Shown here piece by piece: positions 36,648-48,265 of a DNA stretch of 64,000 bases. Numbering within the stretch: the stretch's first letter is position 1; the number at the start of each line of letters is the position of its first letter. The DNA is taken from positions 115,629,784-115,693,783 of the forward strand of contig NC_072893.1 in assembly GCF_027943255.1 (NCBI RefSeq), read 5' to 3'. This DNA is from Anastrepha obliqua (lineage: Eukaryota > Arthropoda > Insecta > Diptera > Tephritidae). The notes under the pieces were generated by a model. That model saw only the letters and a program-made list of their open reading frames with translations. It was not told where the DNA came from and searched no databases. The position numbers and the translations under genes were made by a program.

Positions 36648-37798
36648 TTCACCAACAATTCACCAATAGTGTGTCAGTTTCATTTCACATAAAATTTGTT
36701 TTCTATTTTATAATAATTATTGTTCTACACACATAAAACAGTTGGCTTTTAATAATGTAAAAAAATTCCGTTCATGTAACATTTGAGCTCACCAACGTTT
36801 CACCTATGGTGTCTCAGTTCCATTTCAACTCAACATTGTTTTATATTTCATACTAATTCTTATTCTTCTATAGCTTCATTTAAATACTAATTACAAAAAA
36901 GGTTATCAAATTATCAGATTATGCTTACAAATTATATTTTCACTCTTCTTTAACCTTTATTGCTAGAAAAATTCAACTATTTTTTTACTAAAATATTATT
37001 TCGGTACACCAACGTTTCACCAATGGTGTCTCAACTTCCTTGAGGTGTAAAGATCGGTCTTATTTTCTGATATTTGTTGCTTCCCGTGCTCATTTATATA
37101 AAATTTATTTATTTCTGAGTACACCAACGTTTCCCCAATGATGTTCTAAACCAGCATAAATGCTGAAATCTCGCTTATTTCACAGAACTGTTTTACTTTT
37201 AACGAAATTTAGTGAATTATGGGCTTCTTTATTTCACGAACGTTTCACCAATGGCGTCTTTACCTCCTTCAATGCAATGGTTTGCATTACTTTCTAATAT
37301 TTGTTGCTTCCTGTGCTCATTTATATAAAATGTATTTATTTTTTAGTACACCAACGTTTCACCAATTATGTTCTAAACCAGCATACCTGCTGGAATTTCA
37401 ATTATTTCACCGAACTGTTTTACGTTTAACAAAATTGAGTGGTTTAGGCGTTTGCTTAGTACACCAATGTTTCACAAATGGCGTCTTGACCTACTTAAAA
37501 TCCAATGGTTTGCATTACTTTCCAATAGTTGTTACTTTCTGTGCTCCTTTATATAAAATTTGTTTAGTTTTGAGTACACCAACGTTTCACCAATGATGTT
37601 CTATGCCAGCATAAATGCTGGAATTTCATTTGTTTCTCTAAACTGTTTTATTTTTATTTTTAGTACACCAACTTTTCTCCAATTATATCTAAAAAAAATT
37701 TAAGAATTATTCTAGTGCTTTGAAATTTCAAACCTCCTTTTATAAATTTCATTTGCTTTTGTCCTCCGTACATACAGTACACCACCTTTTCACCAATG
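36648..37798 (+). repeat. CACCAA-pair array, cluster B (forward), ~114-bp period
   Basis: Cores begin near 36648, 36788, 37005, 37120, 37235, 37347, 37460, 37575, 37664 and 37778, so most intervals are 112-115 bp. Spacers within the cluster match one another (CTGTGCTCATTTATATAAAA, TTCTAAACCAGCATAAATGC) but not those of the other clusters. Core variants include ACGTTTCCCC and ATGTTTCACA. Noncoding: open frames crossing the array are simply repeat units read through. Confidence 0.88.
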
Positions 37799-39596
37799 TC
37801 GTCTTAAACACGCTTAACTACTTAATATGCTTTTAAAGCCCAATTAAATGGTATTCAGTTTTCAAACTAATCTAGAAAACTCCCCAATCAACTCTTTAAA
37901 TTCCCGAAATTTCAATACCTATTGCAAATACAGCTTCGCATTGACTCCATCAATTCTCTTTATCGATTTATTTGCACCCTCTGAATCTTCAATTTTTCGA
38001 ACGTGCATTAATTAATGAAATGATTCAAATAAAATATTCTTCTATTGTAAACGTACAGCTCGAAGACAATGCCAAATGTGGCGTTTCAGCATAAAAGCAA
38101 ATTCCAACTCCACTTCCAACAACTTCTTCACCTCCCTCCTTCCCTCTCCAATCGCGCTCATTCCACGCCAGCCAATTTTCAGCACTACCATCTTTTGACA
38201 AAAAAAGGTGGTTGTACGGCCAATTCTTTGCGCGCGCCAATCCTCATTTGCCTACTCTTCAATGTGCATCAACACTGAACCCATACCTGTCGCCGCCTAA
38301 GCCGCAAATTTCCTTTTTCCATTTCATCAACAGTCAAGGTAACGGCAGCATCCTTTCAAATGCGTCTCAATTCGGTACTCACTTCAACTCAAATCAACTC
38401 TTCTCTTTGCCCCGCATGTAACGCATTCATTTGGAATTTTATTGTGAGTCTTTATTGACTATGCTTTAGTTACTCAAAAGATAGCATTCACTCACCACCA
38501 CATAACCTCTGCTCCAATCTGTCAAAAATCAGAAGCACTCGAAATCGAAAGGGTTAGATATTTCGTATTTTTGCGCATCGATTTTGTTTGGCAAATTTCG
38601 CTGCAATGAGGTGTACGCCGCCAATGAAGTTGCTTTTTGATTGCGCCCTATTGCTATTGTGCTTGTTATTACCATCGATTGTTGTTGTAAGAAACAACAA
38701 ATTTTCGCTTTTTCCAAATATAAAATTACCTCTTTGAAAGCAGTCAAAATTTTAATATTTACACGTATCTCTTCAAGCTGAATTGATCGGTCTGTCGTTC
38801 GAGTACAAAGGAGTGTAGCCACCACAACTTGCTTGCACTGTTGCTGCCCTACTTGCTAGTTTATCGAACTTGAAATTATTCAACAATTGTTGCTAATATG
38901 CCAAAATTGTGTACAAGTCGATTTTTACTCGCTATTTATAGATAACTAAGGGTTTGGGGCAAAGGGTAGACCGTTGACGTCGAAATGCGAAAATCCATTG
39001 ATTGCTATGAGCAAAGTGTACTCGTACATATACAAGATAGTATTTGTTTTTGTTATTGTTAATAATAATATTTAACTTGTTGTCATTTTATAATTCTTGT
39101 TGTTGGCGACAGTAGGATTAAAAGTTTTGTAATTAAAATACTCGTAGCTGAGGCGACACCAATCAGTGCCGGGGTTGATAGTCGATTTTTGGCTAGAGTT
39201 GCCATTGTCAATACGACACAGCACAACGAAAATGCGGGAAACGGGTAGGGGCATAAGTTTCCGGGCTTGCAAGGGTTGGTTTTGATTTGTAAACGAAATT
39301 AATGCAAACAATTGGACTATTTAGTTAGCATTTTGCCAAACTTTGTCCAATGCGATTGATTTTTGAATTTACTTCTGTGCGCTTGTTGCTTTGGATTGTT
39401 GAGATTATGAGGCGAAAGTGTTGTAAGTCGGCGGATGAGTGATGTAAAGCGGGCATGCGATTGAGTTGTTTGAAATCCGAAGAGAAAAAATATTTTAATG
39501 AAATAACTTTGTTTTTAATAAAACTCTGTTGTTTTTGAAATTTTTTACAATAGACTTTTATGCAACATTCCTTATTAGCAAACTCATTAGTTTAAA
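37799..39596. other. cut intron, unique segment between clusters B and C
   Basis: About 1.8 kb without array cores. Mixed unique sequence, no gene recognised. The gap is almost the same length as that between clusters D and E, but I see no sequence similarity between the two gaps. Confidence 0.5.
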
Positions 39597-41201
39597 GCAC
39601 CAACACTTCACCAATAGTGCTGCAGATTGCCTTCACACATGATTTTTTTCGTATTTTCCTATTAAATCATTCTACAATTAGTTCTTCAACCTCTCAGGAT
39701 TTGAAGTACAAAAACATTGAGCAATGCCACCTTGAATCGCAGGCAATTGCTTATATGTTAAATACCTTGTTTGTACTATAATCCACTTTAAGCAATGAAA
39801 AAGTGGTATTTAATTTCACCAACGTTTCACCAATGGTATCTCAAATTGCTAAGAACTGCATATATGTAATATATTATATAATATATGCCTTATTACGCAG
39901 ATATAATGCATGAAAAAAGATTTGTAAGTACACCAACGCTTCACCAATGATATCTCAAACATGTCTTAATTATGTATACATACTTTATACTCCCTACTGA
40001 CCACTTTTGATATAAGAAAAGCGAATTTACAGTACACCAACACTTCACCAATGATATCTTAAGTAGTCACTAGTAATGGAAAGTAATCAAAATAAATCAA
40101 TATATACTTCTTTTGTATTATACGTGATTTATTAGTATGAAATTGTATCACCGATGGTATGCCAAACCTCTTTTATTGCTATATGCATGTTTCATACGCC
40201 TCATTATGTGCTTATGATCCATCAAAACCGATTTTAACGTACCCCAATGTTTCACCAACGTAGCCGAATGGGTTGGTGCGTGACTACCATTCGGAATTCA
40301 CAGAAAGAACGTAGGCTCGAATCTCGGAGAAACACCAAAATTAAGAAAAACATTTTTCTAACAGACGAATCATAATTGCATATAAATACTTTATATCCCA
40401 TAGTAACTACTTCTAGTACATGGAAAACGGTTTTATAGTACACCAACATATCACCAATGGTATGTTAAAATTTGTTTAATGGCGTATGCATATTTCATAT
40501 GCCTCATTATGTGCTTATAATCCATCGAAACCGATTTTAGAATACACCAACGGTTCACCAATGGTTTGTCAAAACTCTTCTAATGCTATATCCACTCTTT
40601 ATATGCCTCATTCTGTGCTTATAATTCATCGAAAGCGATTTTAGCGTACACCAACGGTTCACCAATGGTTTGTCAAAACTCTTCTAATGCTATATCCACT
40701 CTTTATATGCCTCATTCTGTGCTTATAATTCATCAAAAGCGATTTTAGCGTACACCAATGTTTCACCAATGGTTCGTCAAAACTCTTTTAATGGTATGTC
40801 TACTCTTTATATGCCTCATTATGTGCTTAGAATCTATCAAAACCGATTTTAAAGTACACCAACGTTTCACCAATGGGCTCTCAAGTGCATCATAATTACA
40901 TATAAATACTTGATATTCCATGCTAACTACTTCTAATACATGGAAAACGATTTTAGAGAGTGCACCAACGTTTCTCCAAAGGTATCTTAAGTGAATGCTA
41001 TTTCCAAAAATTTAACTAATATACATACATTTATCTACACTTATCTTGCGTTATAAATCATTTAAGACTACACCAATGTTACACCAATAGTGGAACGATT
41101 AGCCAAATATGCTGTTTCATGTTTAATATGTAAATGTTTGGTGTTTCACGTTGCTCTTTAGCCCTTTAGCCCTTTCTAGTACACCAACGTTACACCAAGG
41201 A
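39597..41201 (+). repeat. CACCAA-pair array, cluster C (forward), 104-bp period
   Basis: Cores begin near 39597, 39815, 39929, 40033, 40145 (degenerate), 40240, 40439, 40543, 40647, 40751, 40855, 40961, 41069 and 41180. From 40439 to 40855 the spacing is 104 bp four times in succession. Two spacer types occur: one with ACTACTTCTAATACATGGAA, one with TATGCCTCATTCTGTGCTTA, the latter nearly identical between neighbouring units. A SINE head interrupts the unit at 40240. No protein product. Confidence 0.9.
40258..40368 (+). mobile_element. tRNA-derived SINE, 5' head only
   Basis: The segment starts with a tRNA-like region containing an A box (TAGCCGAATGG, 40261-40271) and a B box (GGCTCGAATCTC, 40314-40325). 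An internal CGTGACTACCATTCGG lies between them, and ACACCAAAATTAAGAAAAAC follows. The two boxes form an RNA polymerase III internal promoter. There is no CCA-ready acceptor stem, so this is a SINE, not a tRNA gene. The copy stops about 100 bp in, before the body that I recall for this tephritid family; a body without a head lies at 7924-8135. It interrupts a unit of cluster C, as the intact unit at 40855-40960 shows. Confidence 0.75.
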
Positions 41202-44075
41202 GGCCGCGACACACAAACTTATTCAAAAATTATTATTATTTTCCTGATATTAACTAATATTGCAAAGCACTGCTTGAAAATCAATAAAAACTTGCACACA
41301 TCAATGAGCGCTCAATACTACTACACTCACTAAGTTTCGATTTACACGCAGCAAAAAAGGCTTAATACGAGTGCAATACATGCGAGTTCGTACAACACTC
41401 ATTACGAACATTTAATTTGTAGGCAAATGACAAATCTATTTAAGCCAAGTAAACAAAAACCTCGAATGCCATGTGTTAAACATTTACCAACAAAAGTAAC
41501 CCGTTTACTTATTTCGCATGCATGCAACAGTCATGGACAACAGCAAAAACACCAACAGCAATAGTTGGTAGTGGCGATAGTAATATATGCGCGTATGCGA
41601 TGTATCGCGTGTCAGCAACACATTAGTTAGACGTCGCCACAGAAAACCAATAATCACGCATGTGCAACAACTAGTAAGCAAACTAACGAAATATTTATTG
41701 CCGTGAATGGGTTAGAAGTTGGGTTAAGTGTTGGTGTGTTTGTGTAGGTAGTTATTTTGGTTGAACTGTTGTTAATATTGTTTTTTTTTTTTTGTATAGA
41801 TTTTTTTATTTATTGACGTAGGCTACGAAATAAATGCTAATGTGTGCCAAAAATCAAACTTAAAATAATCGCTATGCATTTATTTATGATAATTTCTCGC
41901 ACACATACGCATGCGTATCTTTTTGTGTTCGTACATGAGTTGTATTTTTGTTTAAATGTGTGCAAATGCCATTTCGTCGCTTTTAAACGCGACATTGCGA
42001 TTATTACCAATAAACAATAAAATGTAACCAACGCAATAAAACGTAATTAGTTGGCATTAAAAACGCATAATAAACATATGTTTGCATATTGATGGCAGTT
42101 ACAGGACAGGCAAGGATAAGTGAAAGGTAGAAAAAAGCGCATTATCATCATGGGAAGCAGAATGGTGCCATTTGTGACTTCCTTCGAGCTACACGGCTAC
42201 TGCTTAGGACCAATTTGACTACTTGGCTTTGTGTTGCATTAGCAAGTTTGGGCATAAAACTGTCAAAAATTATATGTCACATGCATAAATTTCATATGTG
42301 GATATGACTAAATGAAGTCAATATGCAATAAAAATTATGAAAATTTACTTAATATGCCTTTTAACTACGTTTATTGGTATGCGTGTCTTGCTACCACTAT
42401 CCTATGAGCAAGCAACTAACTTATTGATTCATTAGCTCCATGAAGCTATGACTCTCGATCGATATATACATATAAAAATCATAAATGCATAAAGTAATAA
42501 AATAATAAAACGATAATTTAATAAGTAAAAAAATGTAGGCACACGCACACACAGCAGCAGTTGGGCTAAGAGCCTTAAATTCTTATAACCAAAAGTGAGC
42601 AGTGAAAACTTTCAAACTCAATTCAGAGACACGAACCTGGTAAAATCAGTCAAATACGACGCACGCAAAACTCGCGCCCCCAACTCCTCGCACATACTCG
42701 ACAAAATTTAATTTGTTAGCTACGCTGTTCAAAAAAAAAACAAAGAGGTTAAAAACTCTCTGCGCGAGACTGTGGGATGCAACGGTAACTTCGAGTAGAC
42801 AGCGTCAACGTGATTTGATTAAAAATCTCATATAATCGAGGCATGTTCGATGCCTCACTGTGTTGGACGGCCGCTATATAGAATATATTTAACCTAACTA
42901 CGAGACATATGTGGCATACTTCAAGGCGCTGCAACAGTATCCCAGCACCACCACCACCCGCTTACCCACTCATACCAGCAAGCACGTCAACACTCAGCCA
43001 CCAAATGAGCTCATTAGCATATGTTCGAAAAAGTGGAGTGACTAAGAGAGAGGCGGAGAAAGTTAACGATGGGCGGTAAATACCAACAGTAAACACGCAC
43101 AAATGCAAACGCATATATCTATGTTTGTATGTATCTTTGCTATTAGCAAGTAACTGAAGTATCTATAAAGACAAAACTGTCGCTGCTGCTACTACTCCCC
43201 TCCCTCGCTTTGGCAGTCACGCATTTGACAGTTTGTCAAAGTAGGCTTTCAAAGAAAGGGTTAAAAGAAGTAGCGCACATGCATACCAACAGCTTCACAT
43301 ATACATATATAGATTTGTACACCCACACAACTTAACAAAAAGTAAAAAGGCTGTATGTGTAAATAAAAAGCGAAAAATCGTAAACATTGAACATAAAATA
43401 CGCAAACGAGAAGTTCGAGATGTGCCTTGGAATTTCTGAAAAGGCTTTAATTAATTGAATAAAAATCGCATATAGACACAGGAGTCACACACATCCATAT
43501 GTATACGACGTATACAGCATAAACATATTTGTTGTTGTATATGTTTATGTACAAAGATAATGTGCGTCAATGTCGTAGAAATCCTTTCAAGGCACAAACA
43601 CACGCGGGCATAGAGACAAATAAATAAACGAGAGCATAAAAATGAAGGCGGCGCATTGAGAAGATTTAAGCCTTTCAATTTTTCCAAAGCATCAAAAATT
43701 GGATGGAGCAACATGCGTGCACAATTAAAAATAAAAACAAAAAACAAGCAGAGCAAAAGCAAAAAAAAAAAAACAAAAAAGCAGAAAGAGTTGTGACAGC
43801 TTTGGAAAATGCGGAAATTGTAGCGCCATATGTGGGCAGCACTGATGCTGTAAGTGTGTGTGTATGTCTATCGTTAAGATGATTTAAGAAGTTTGCAAAC
43901 AAAATTAAGTAATTTCACTAAGGGAGGCAGCAGAGCGGTTGGCGAGAAAATGTAGGCGGCGTAAAGCTGTAGTTCAATTACATTCGGCATATATGGAAAT
44001 TTAAGAACTTGAAAGTACGAACGCCCTCTTTTTGTACTAACAAACGTGTATACACTAATAAATGTGTAATTTTTT
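41202..44075. other. cut intron, unique segment between opposed arrays
   Basis: About 2.9 kb between the last forward core and the first reverse core. Mixed unique sequence with CA tracts; a small hairpin GAGGCATGTTCGATGCCTC lies at about 42838-42856, followed by TTTAACCTAAC. No gene recognised. Confidence 0.5.
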
Positions 44076-45841
44076 ATGCAGCAAAAACAGATTTCTATGA
44101 ATAAATTCTTTCCGATTTTGTCTCATTGGTGTATCGTTTCTATTTTATTAAACGGTTATTTACCATTGAAAAGGCTTAAAAATCTTATTCGCACTAATTT
44201 TGTGGCATTTCTACAAATTTGGCATGGCATTGGTGAAATGTTGGTGTACCTTAAAATATCATTTTATCCTCTAACATCTTTTAAAATAGAATTCCCGCCG
44301 TTTTTGTAGTACTTTTTCACGCTTTACATGGTATTGGTGAAACGTTGGTGTAATTTAAAGTAGCAATTAACCCCCTCAAATGTAATACCTTCTGCTCAAA
44401 TATGAAGGAGACGGTATCAATAAAACAGTCCGCGGATGATATATGGCAAAAATAAATTGTTTGTTTTTTGGTAGGACTGTTATAAGCTTACATGGCAAAT
44501 TTCAACGTGATATGTCACATAGTTTGTTTTCCGTGGAAAACATTTTGAGACAATTGAAGTCATAAAAGAGAATTCGAAGAACACACTCGAGCTTGACTTG
44601 TTTACAGTAGCACAGAAAACAAACTATGTGACATATCACGCTGAAATTTGCCATGTAAGCTTATAGCATTCCTACCAAAAAACAAAAAATTTATTTTTGC
44701 CATATGTCATCCGCGGACCGTTTTATTGATACCGTCTCCTTCATATTTGAGCAGAAGGTAGAATATCACTCATATTATTTTTGTAATGTTTTGGCACTCT
44801 TGGCATGTCATTGGTAAAACGTTGGTGTATTTTAAAACAGTTCATTTTTCCTAGAAATCATTAAATTATCGTTCACACTATGCGTGTGGCGTTTTTGCTC
44901 ACTTTTTAAACCGTTTCACCAATGGTGTATTTTCAAATAGATTTCCATCTTTTCAAGGCCCTGAAAATATTACTCGCGCTACTTTTGTCGCATTTTAGCG
45001 CACTTTATATGCCGTTGGTTAAACGTTGGTGTATTTTAGAATAGTATTTTGCTCTCCAAAATACATTAGAATATCATTCATATTAATTTTGTGGCATTTC
45101 TGTATATTTTGTACGCCATTGGGGAAACATTGGTGTATTTTAAAAGAGTTTTTCGCATATTTTTATATCTGTTGTTTGATATTTTTAGTGCGATTTTTAA
45201 ATATATCAGTGAAACTCTGTATACTAAATTTGTATAATTATACAGCTTTCCCCCTTTTTTACAACAATATTAAGCGCATCAAGCGGCATTGGTGAAGTAT
45301 TAATGTACTCCAATGTACCCTAAAATGCTAAATTTTCAAATTTAAGGTTAAGCCAGTATTGTTCCATCATTCACAAGCTCTGAAAGAACTACTGGTAAAT
45401 CGTTGGTGAAACGTTGGTGTACTCTTAAGTACACTAAAATCTTAAATTTACGTAATCAACTTATTCGAATTACCCTGTATCATTATTCAGAGTTATAGAC
45501 AATGTTGGTGAACAATTGGTGGAACGTTGGTGTACTATTAAGTACACTAAAATCTTAAATTTACGTAATTAAACTTATTTCTTTTACTCTGTATCATTAT
45601 TGAACGTTTCAAGCACTGTTGGTGAAACGTTGGTGTGCTCTTAAGTACAATTAAATCTTAAATTTACTTAATTGAACTTATTTCTATTACTCTGTATCAT
45701 TATTGAACGTTTTAAGCACTGTTGGTGAAACGTTGGTGTGCTCCTAAATGTTAAATTTACGTAATTAGACTTTTTCCATTACTCTGTATTGTTATTCAAC
45801 AGTTCAAACACTGTTGGTGAAGCGTTGGTGAAACTTTGGTG
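44076..45841 (-). repeat. CACCAA-pair array, cluster D (reverse)
   Basis: The reverse-complement core CATTGGTGAAACGTTGGTG starts near 44228, 44332, 44809, 45013, 45118, 45288, 45401, 45514, 45617, 45720 and 45812, with a degenerate copy near 44124. One copy near 44913 is a half core in forward orientation. The left part has spacers with GTGGCATTT and GAATATCACTCATATTATTT, shared with cluster E. The right part has a different spacer (TCTTAAATTTACGTAAT, TCTGTATCATTATT) at ~103-113 bp period. The last copies carry a third GGTG word. A MITE is inserted at 44388-44758. Confidence 0.88.
44388..44758. mobile_element. Long-inverted-repeat MITE of mariner/Tc1 type
   Basis: A 371-bp element flanked by TA on both sides. 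Each end starts CCTTCTGCTCAAATATGAAG, and the inverted repeats extend about 155 bp with few differences, leaving only ~60 bp of unique centre. No coding capacity. The related array unit in cluster E lacks it and has a single TA at 47922-47923, which confirms target duplication. The TA target and mariner-like terminal style suggest mobilisation by a mariner/Tc1 transposase; the exact family is not known to me. Confidence 0.88.
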
Positions 45842-47655
45842 CAAAGTACAATAACTGCTCCATTTACAAACGCTAAACATCTTATTTCTAATTTTTCTTA
45901 CTATTTTCAAAACTCGTAGTATTCTTCATAAAATTTAAAAAATATAATAATTAACGCTTTTATCGGCAATCACAATTAGATTGCAATCAGCGTAAAATAC
46001 CAAACGTCAATGCCAGCGATATGGTTAATAATAACAATAAAAAAGCGTCTGCAAAGATATTTATAAATTGGGTTGTATCTGCCATAAAGTCATGGGTACG
46101 CACACAATCATAATAGGCCAAAAAAGTTTTAATTGAAAAATATTAAATTTCGACAAACTCTCAAACACACTCCACCAACAAAATGCAAAATGCGCGTGCT
46201 TAAAACAACAAATACCGCAGACAACCACACGTGCTACAATTACATACATACATGTACCTATTTATATAGGTAGGTAAGGATACGTAACAGCAAATAAGAG
46301 AAAAATAACCGCCAGGCATAATAAATTAATTGATTAGACATCCTCACATTTCACAAAAGGCGCAAAAGAAACGTCAGTGAGTTAATGCTATATAGCGAAT
46401 TTATGATTGTGTATTTTCGGCAAAATTATTGTGGGTGTAACATTGATAGTGCACACAAGCACACAAGTGGCATACTTATACACTTTCATATGGTATGCAT
46501 ATAAACATAAAATGAAACAATCACGGCAGCGTGTTCACGTGTATGGATAAAGGCTGCTGCAATAGAACACAAATCATCTTCGGCTGTGAAGAGATTTTTA
46601 TGCGCCAAAGCGAAATTTCACCACCTATAGTATATGTATAAATCATAGGTGTGTATGCGAGTGTGTGATTTTCTGTTACCGCACAATTTTCTTAACATAC
46701 TTACAGGGTTGGCGGCATGCATATTCATAAAATTCGGCAGGCGATTGTTGCAAAATGCAAAAGGCAACAATGTTATTAATTTGCCAGCTAAAGAGGTCGG
46801 TGGGGCAGTCAGAAGTAGCAAGAAAATGTGCACAGGATCTTACGCGAATGTGTAGGAAAAATTGCACGAACAAGCAATAACCACTTGCGGTGTAATTCAA
46901 TACGAAATTTACGAGTCTATAAATACGTAGCATGGTAGAGTGTGGGGTATAATGTTACATGTGGCGATGTGGCAAGGCTGTGCGTGTAAGTAAAGTGTGT
47001 GTGTTGGGGATGGATAGGGTTTCTATAGCAAGTAAGCAAACTTTTTTATAGCTTTTGTTGCTTTTAATATTGCCTTCGTGTTTGTTGCTATAATTTTTGC
47101 CTCAAATCACACTATCGACAGCAAGACAATGCACCAACTACGCGAATATTTCTTGTTTTTTTTTATTTTCTTGCATTACCTTCAAGGACCTATGCCACCA
47201 AGGCGCAGGGGAAAGTGTGTTTTGTTATATATACTTGTGAGAAGCATAAGCAACAGATTTGCGCAGAAATTTAATTTTTCATTTGCGACTGGCTTATATT
47301 TTATACATGTTGACATTAGCAACTATTTTTTTTAATAATATTTTGTCGAAATTCCAACAAAAAATGTATTATATTAAAACAAAACAAATATAGATTTGCT
47401 CACCGGCAGCTCATTTCTCAAGCAAAATAATAATATAGTTGGATAAAAAAATTCAAAAAAAATTGGTCTGAAATGGGTTTTCTTTCTAAAAGAAAGAACT
47501 GTTTTGAAATAAAAAAAAATACTCTCTGCAGTAAAATTTAGGTACCCTAAGATATGCGTTTTTGCATTATCTTGATACGTAATTGTAGTAAATACCTCCG
47601 AGTAGCCTTACTTACCGCACAAGAATACCCTCAAAATGTAAGAATTTTCCAATTT
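45842..47655. other. cut intron, unique segment between clusters D and E
   Basis: About 1.8 kb of unique sequence, no array cores, no gene recognised. Confidence 0.5.
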
Positions 47656-48265
47656 TTGCTCCATTGGGAAACCGTTGGTATATTTTAAAACATTTATTTA
47701 GCTTTTAAAAGTCTTAAAAATATAATTTTCACTCATTTTGTGGCATTTCTACACAAGTTATAGGGCATTGATGAAATGTTGGTGTATTTTCCAATAACAT
47801 TTTATCCCCTACCATCTTTTAGAATGCGCTTCCCTCCATTTTGAACTACTTTTTCAATCTTTGCACATCATTGGTGAAACGTTGGTGTATTTTGAAGAGG
47901 TATTTTACCTCGTAAATGTAATAGAATATCACTCATATCATTTTTGTAACATTTTCGTACACTTGGCAGGCCATTGGTGAAACGTTGGTGTATTTAATAG
48001 TAGCATTTTACCCCTAAAATGTAAACATATCACTCATATTATTTTTGTGGCATTTTACTCGCTTTTCATGCCATTGGTGAAACATTGGTGTATTTTAAAA
48101 TAGCATTTTACTCCCTAAAATGTAATAGAATATCATTCGTATTATTTTTGTTACATTTTCGCGCACTTGGCGTACCATTGGTGAAACATTGGTGTATTTT
48201 AAAACAGTTTTTTCTCATTAGGCATTTTTGCTCACTTTTCATACCATTGGTGAAACATTGGTGTA
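47656..48265 (-). repeat. CACCAA-pair array, cluster E (reverse), ~104-bp period
   Basis: Cores in reverse orientation begin near 47662, 47766, 47869, 47972, 48072, 48176 and 48245: intervals 104, 103, 103, 100, 104 and a shortened 69 bp. Spacers resemble the left half of cluster D (CATTTTATCCCCTACCATCT, AATGTAATAGAATATCACTC), so D-left and E descend from one multi-unit block. Most cores carry ACATTGGTG or ACGTTGGTG variants. Confidence 0.9.

Noticed and set aside
37219..37596. 125-codon frame with repeated peptide units
   Set aside because: It is cluster B read through; the peptide repeats are the 114-bp DNA units, whose length is a multiple of three here only by chance.
40260..40330. Functional tRNA gene
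   Set aside because: A and B boxes are present, but no proper acceptor stem or anticodon arm can be formed and SINE-type sequence follows; treated as a SINE head.
36648..41201. Regularly spaced short repeats resembling a CRISPR array
   Set aside because: The host is an insect, the spacers are related to each other and far longer than CRISPR spacers, cores vary, and there are no cas genes.
42749..42934. 5S rRNA-like or small RNA gene suggested by a G+C patch and the hairpin near 42838
   Set aside because: No match to the conserved 5S internal control region and only one 7-bp stem.
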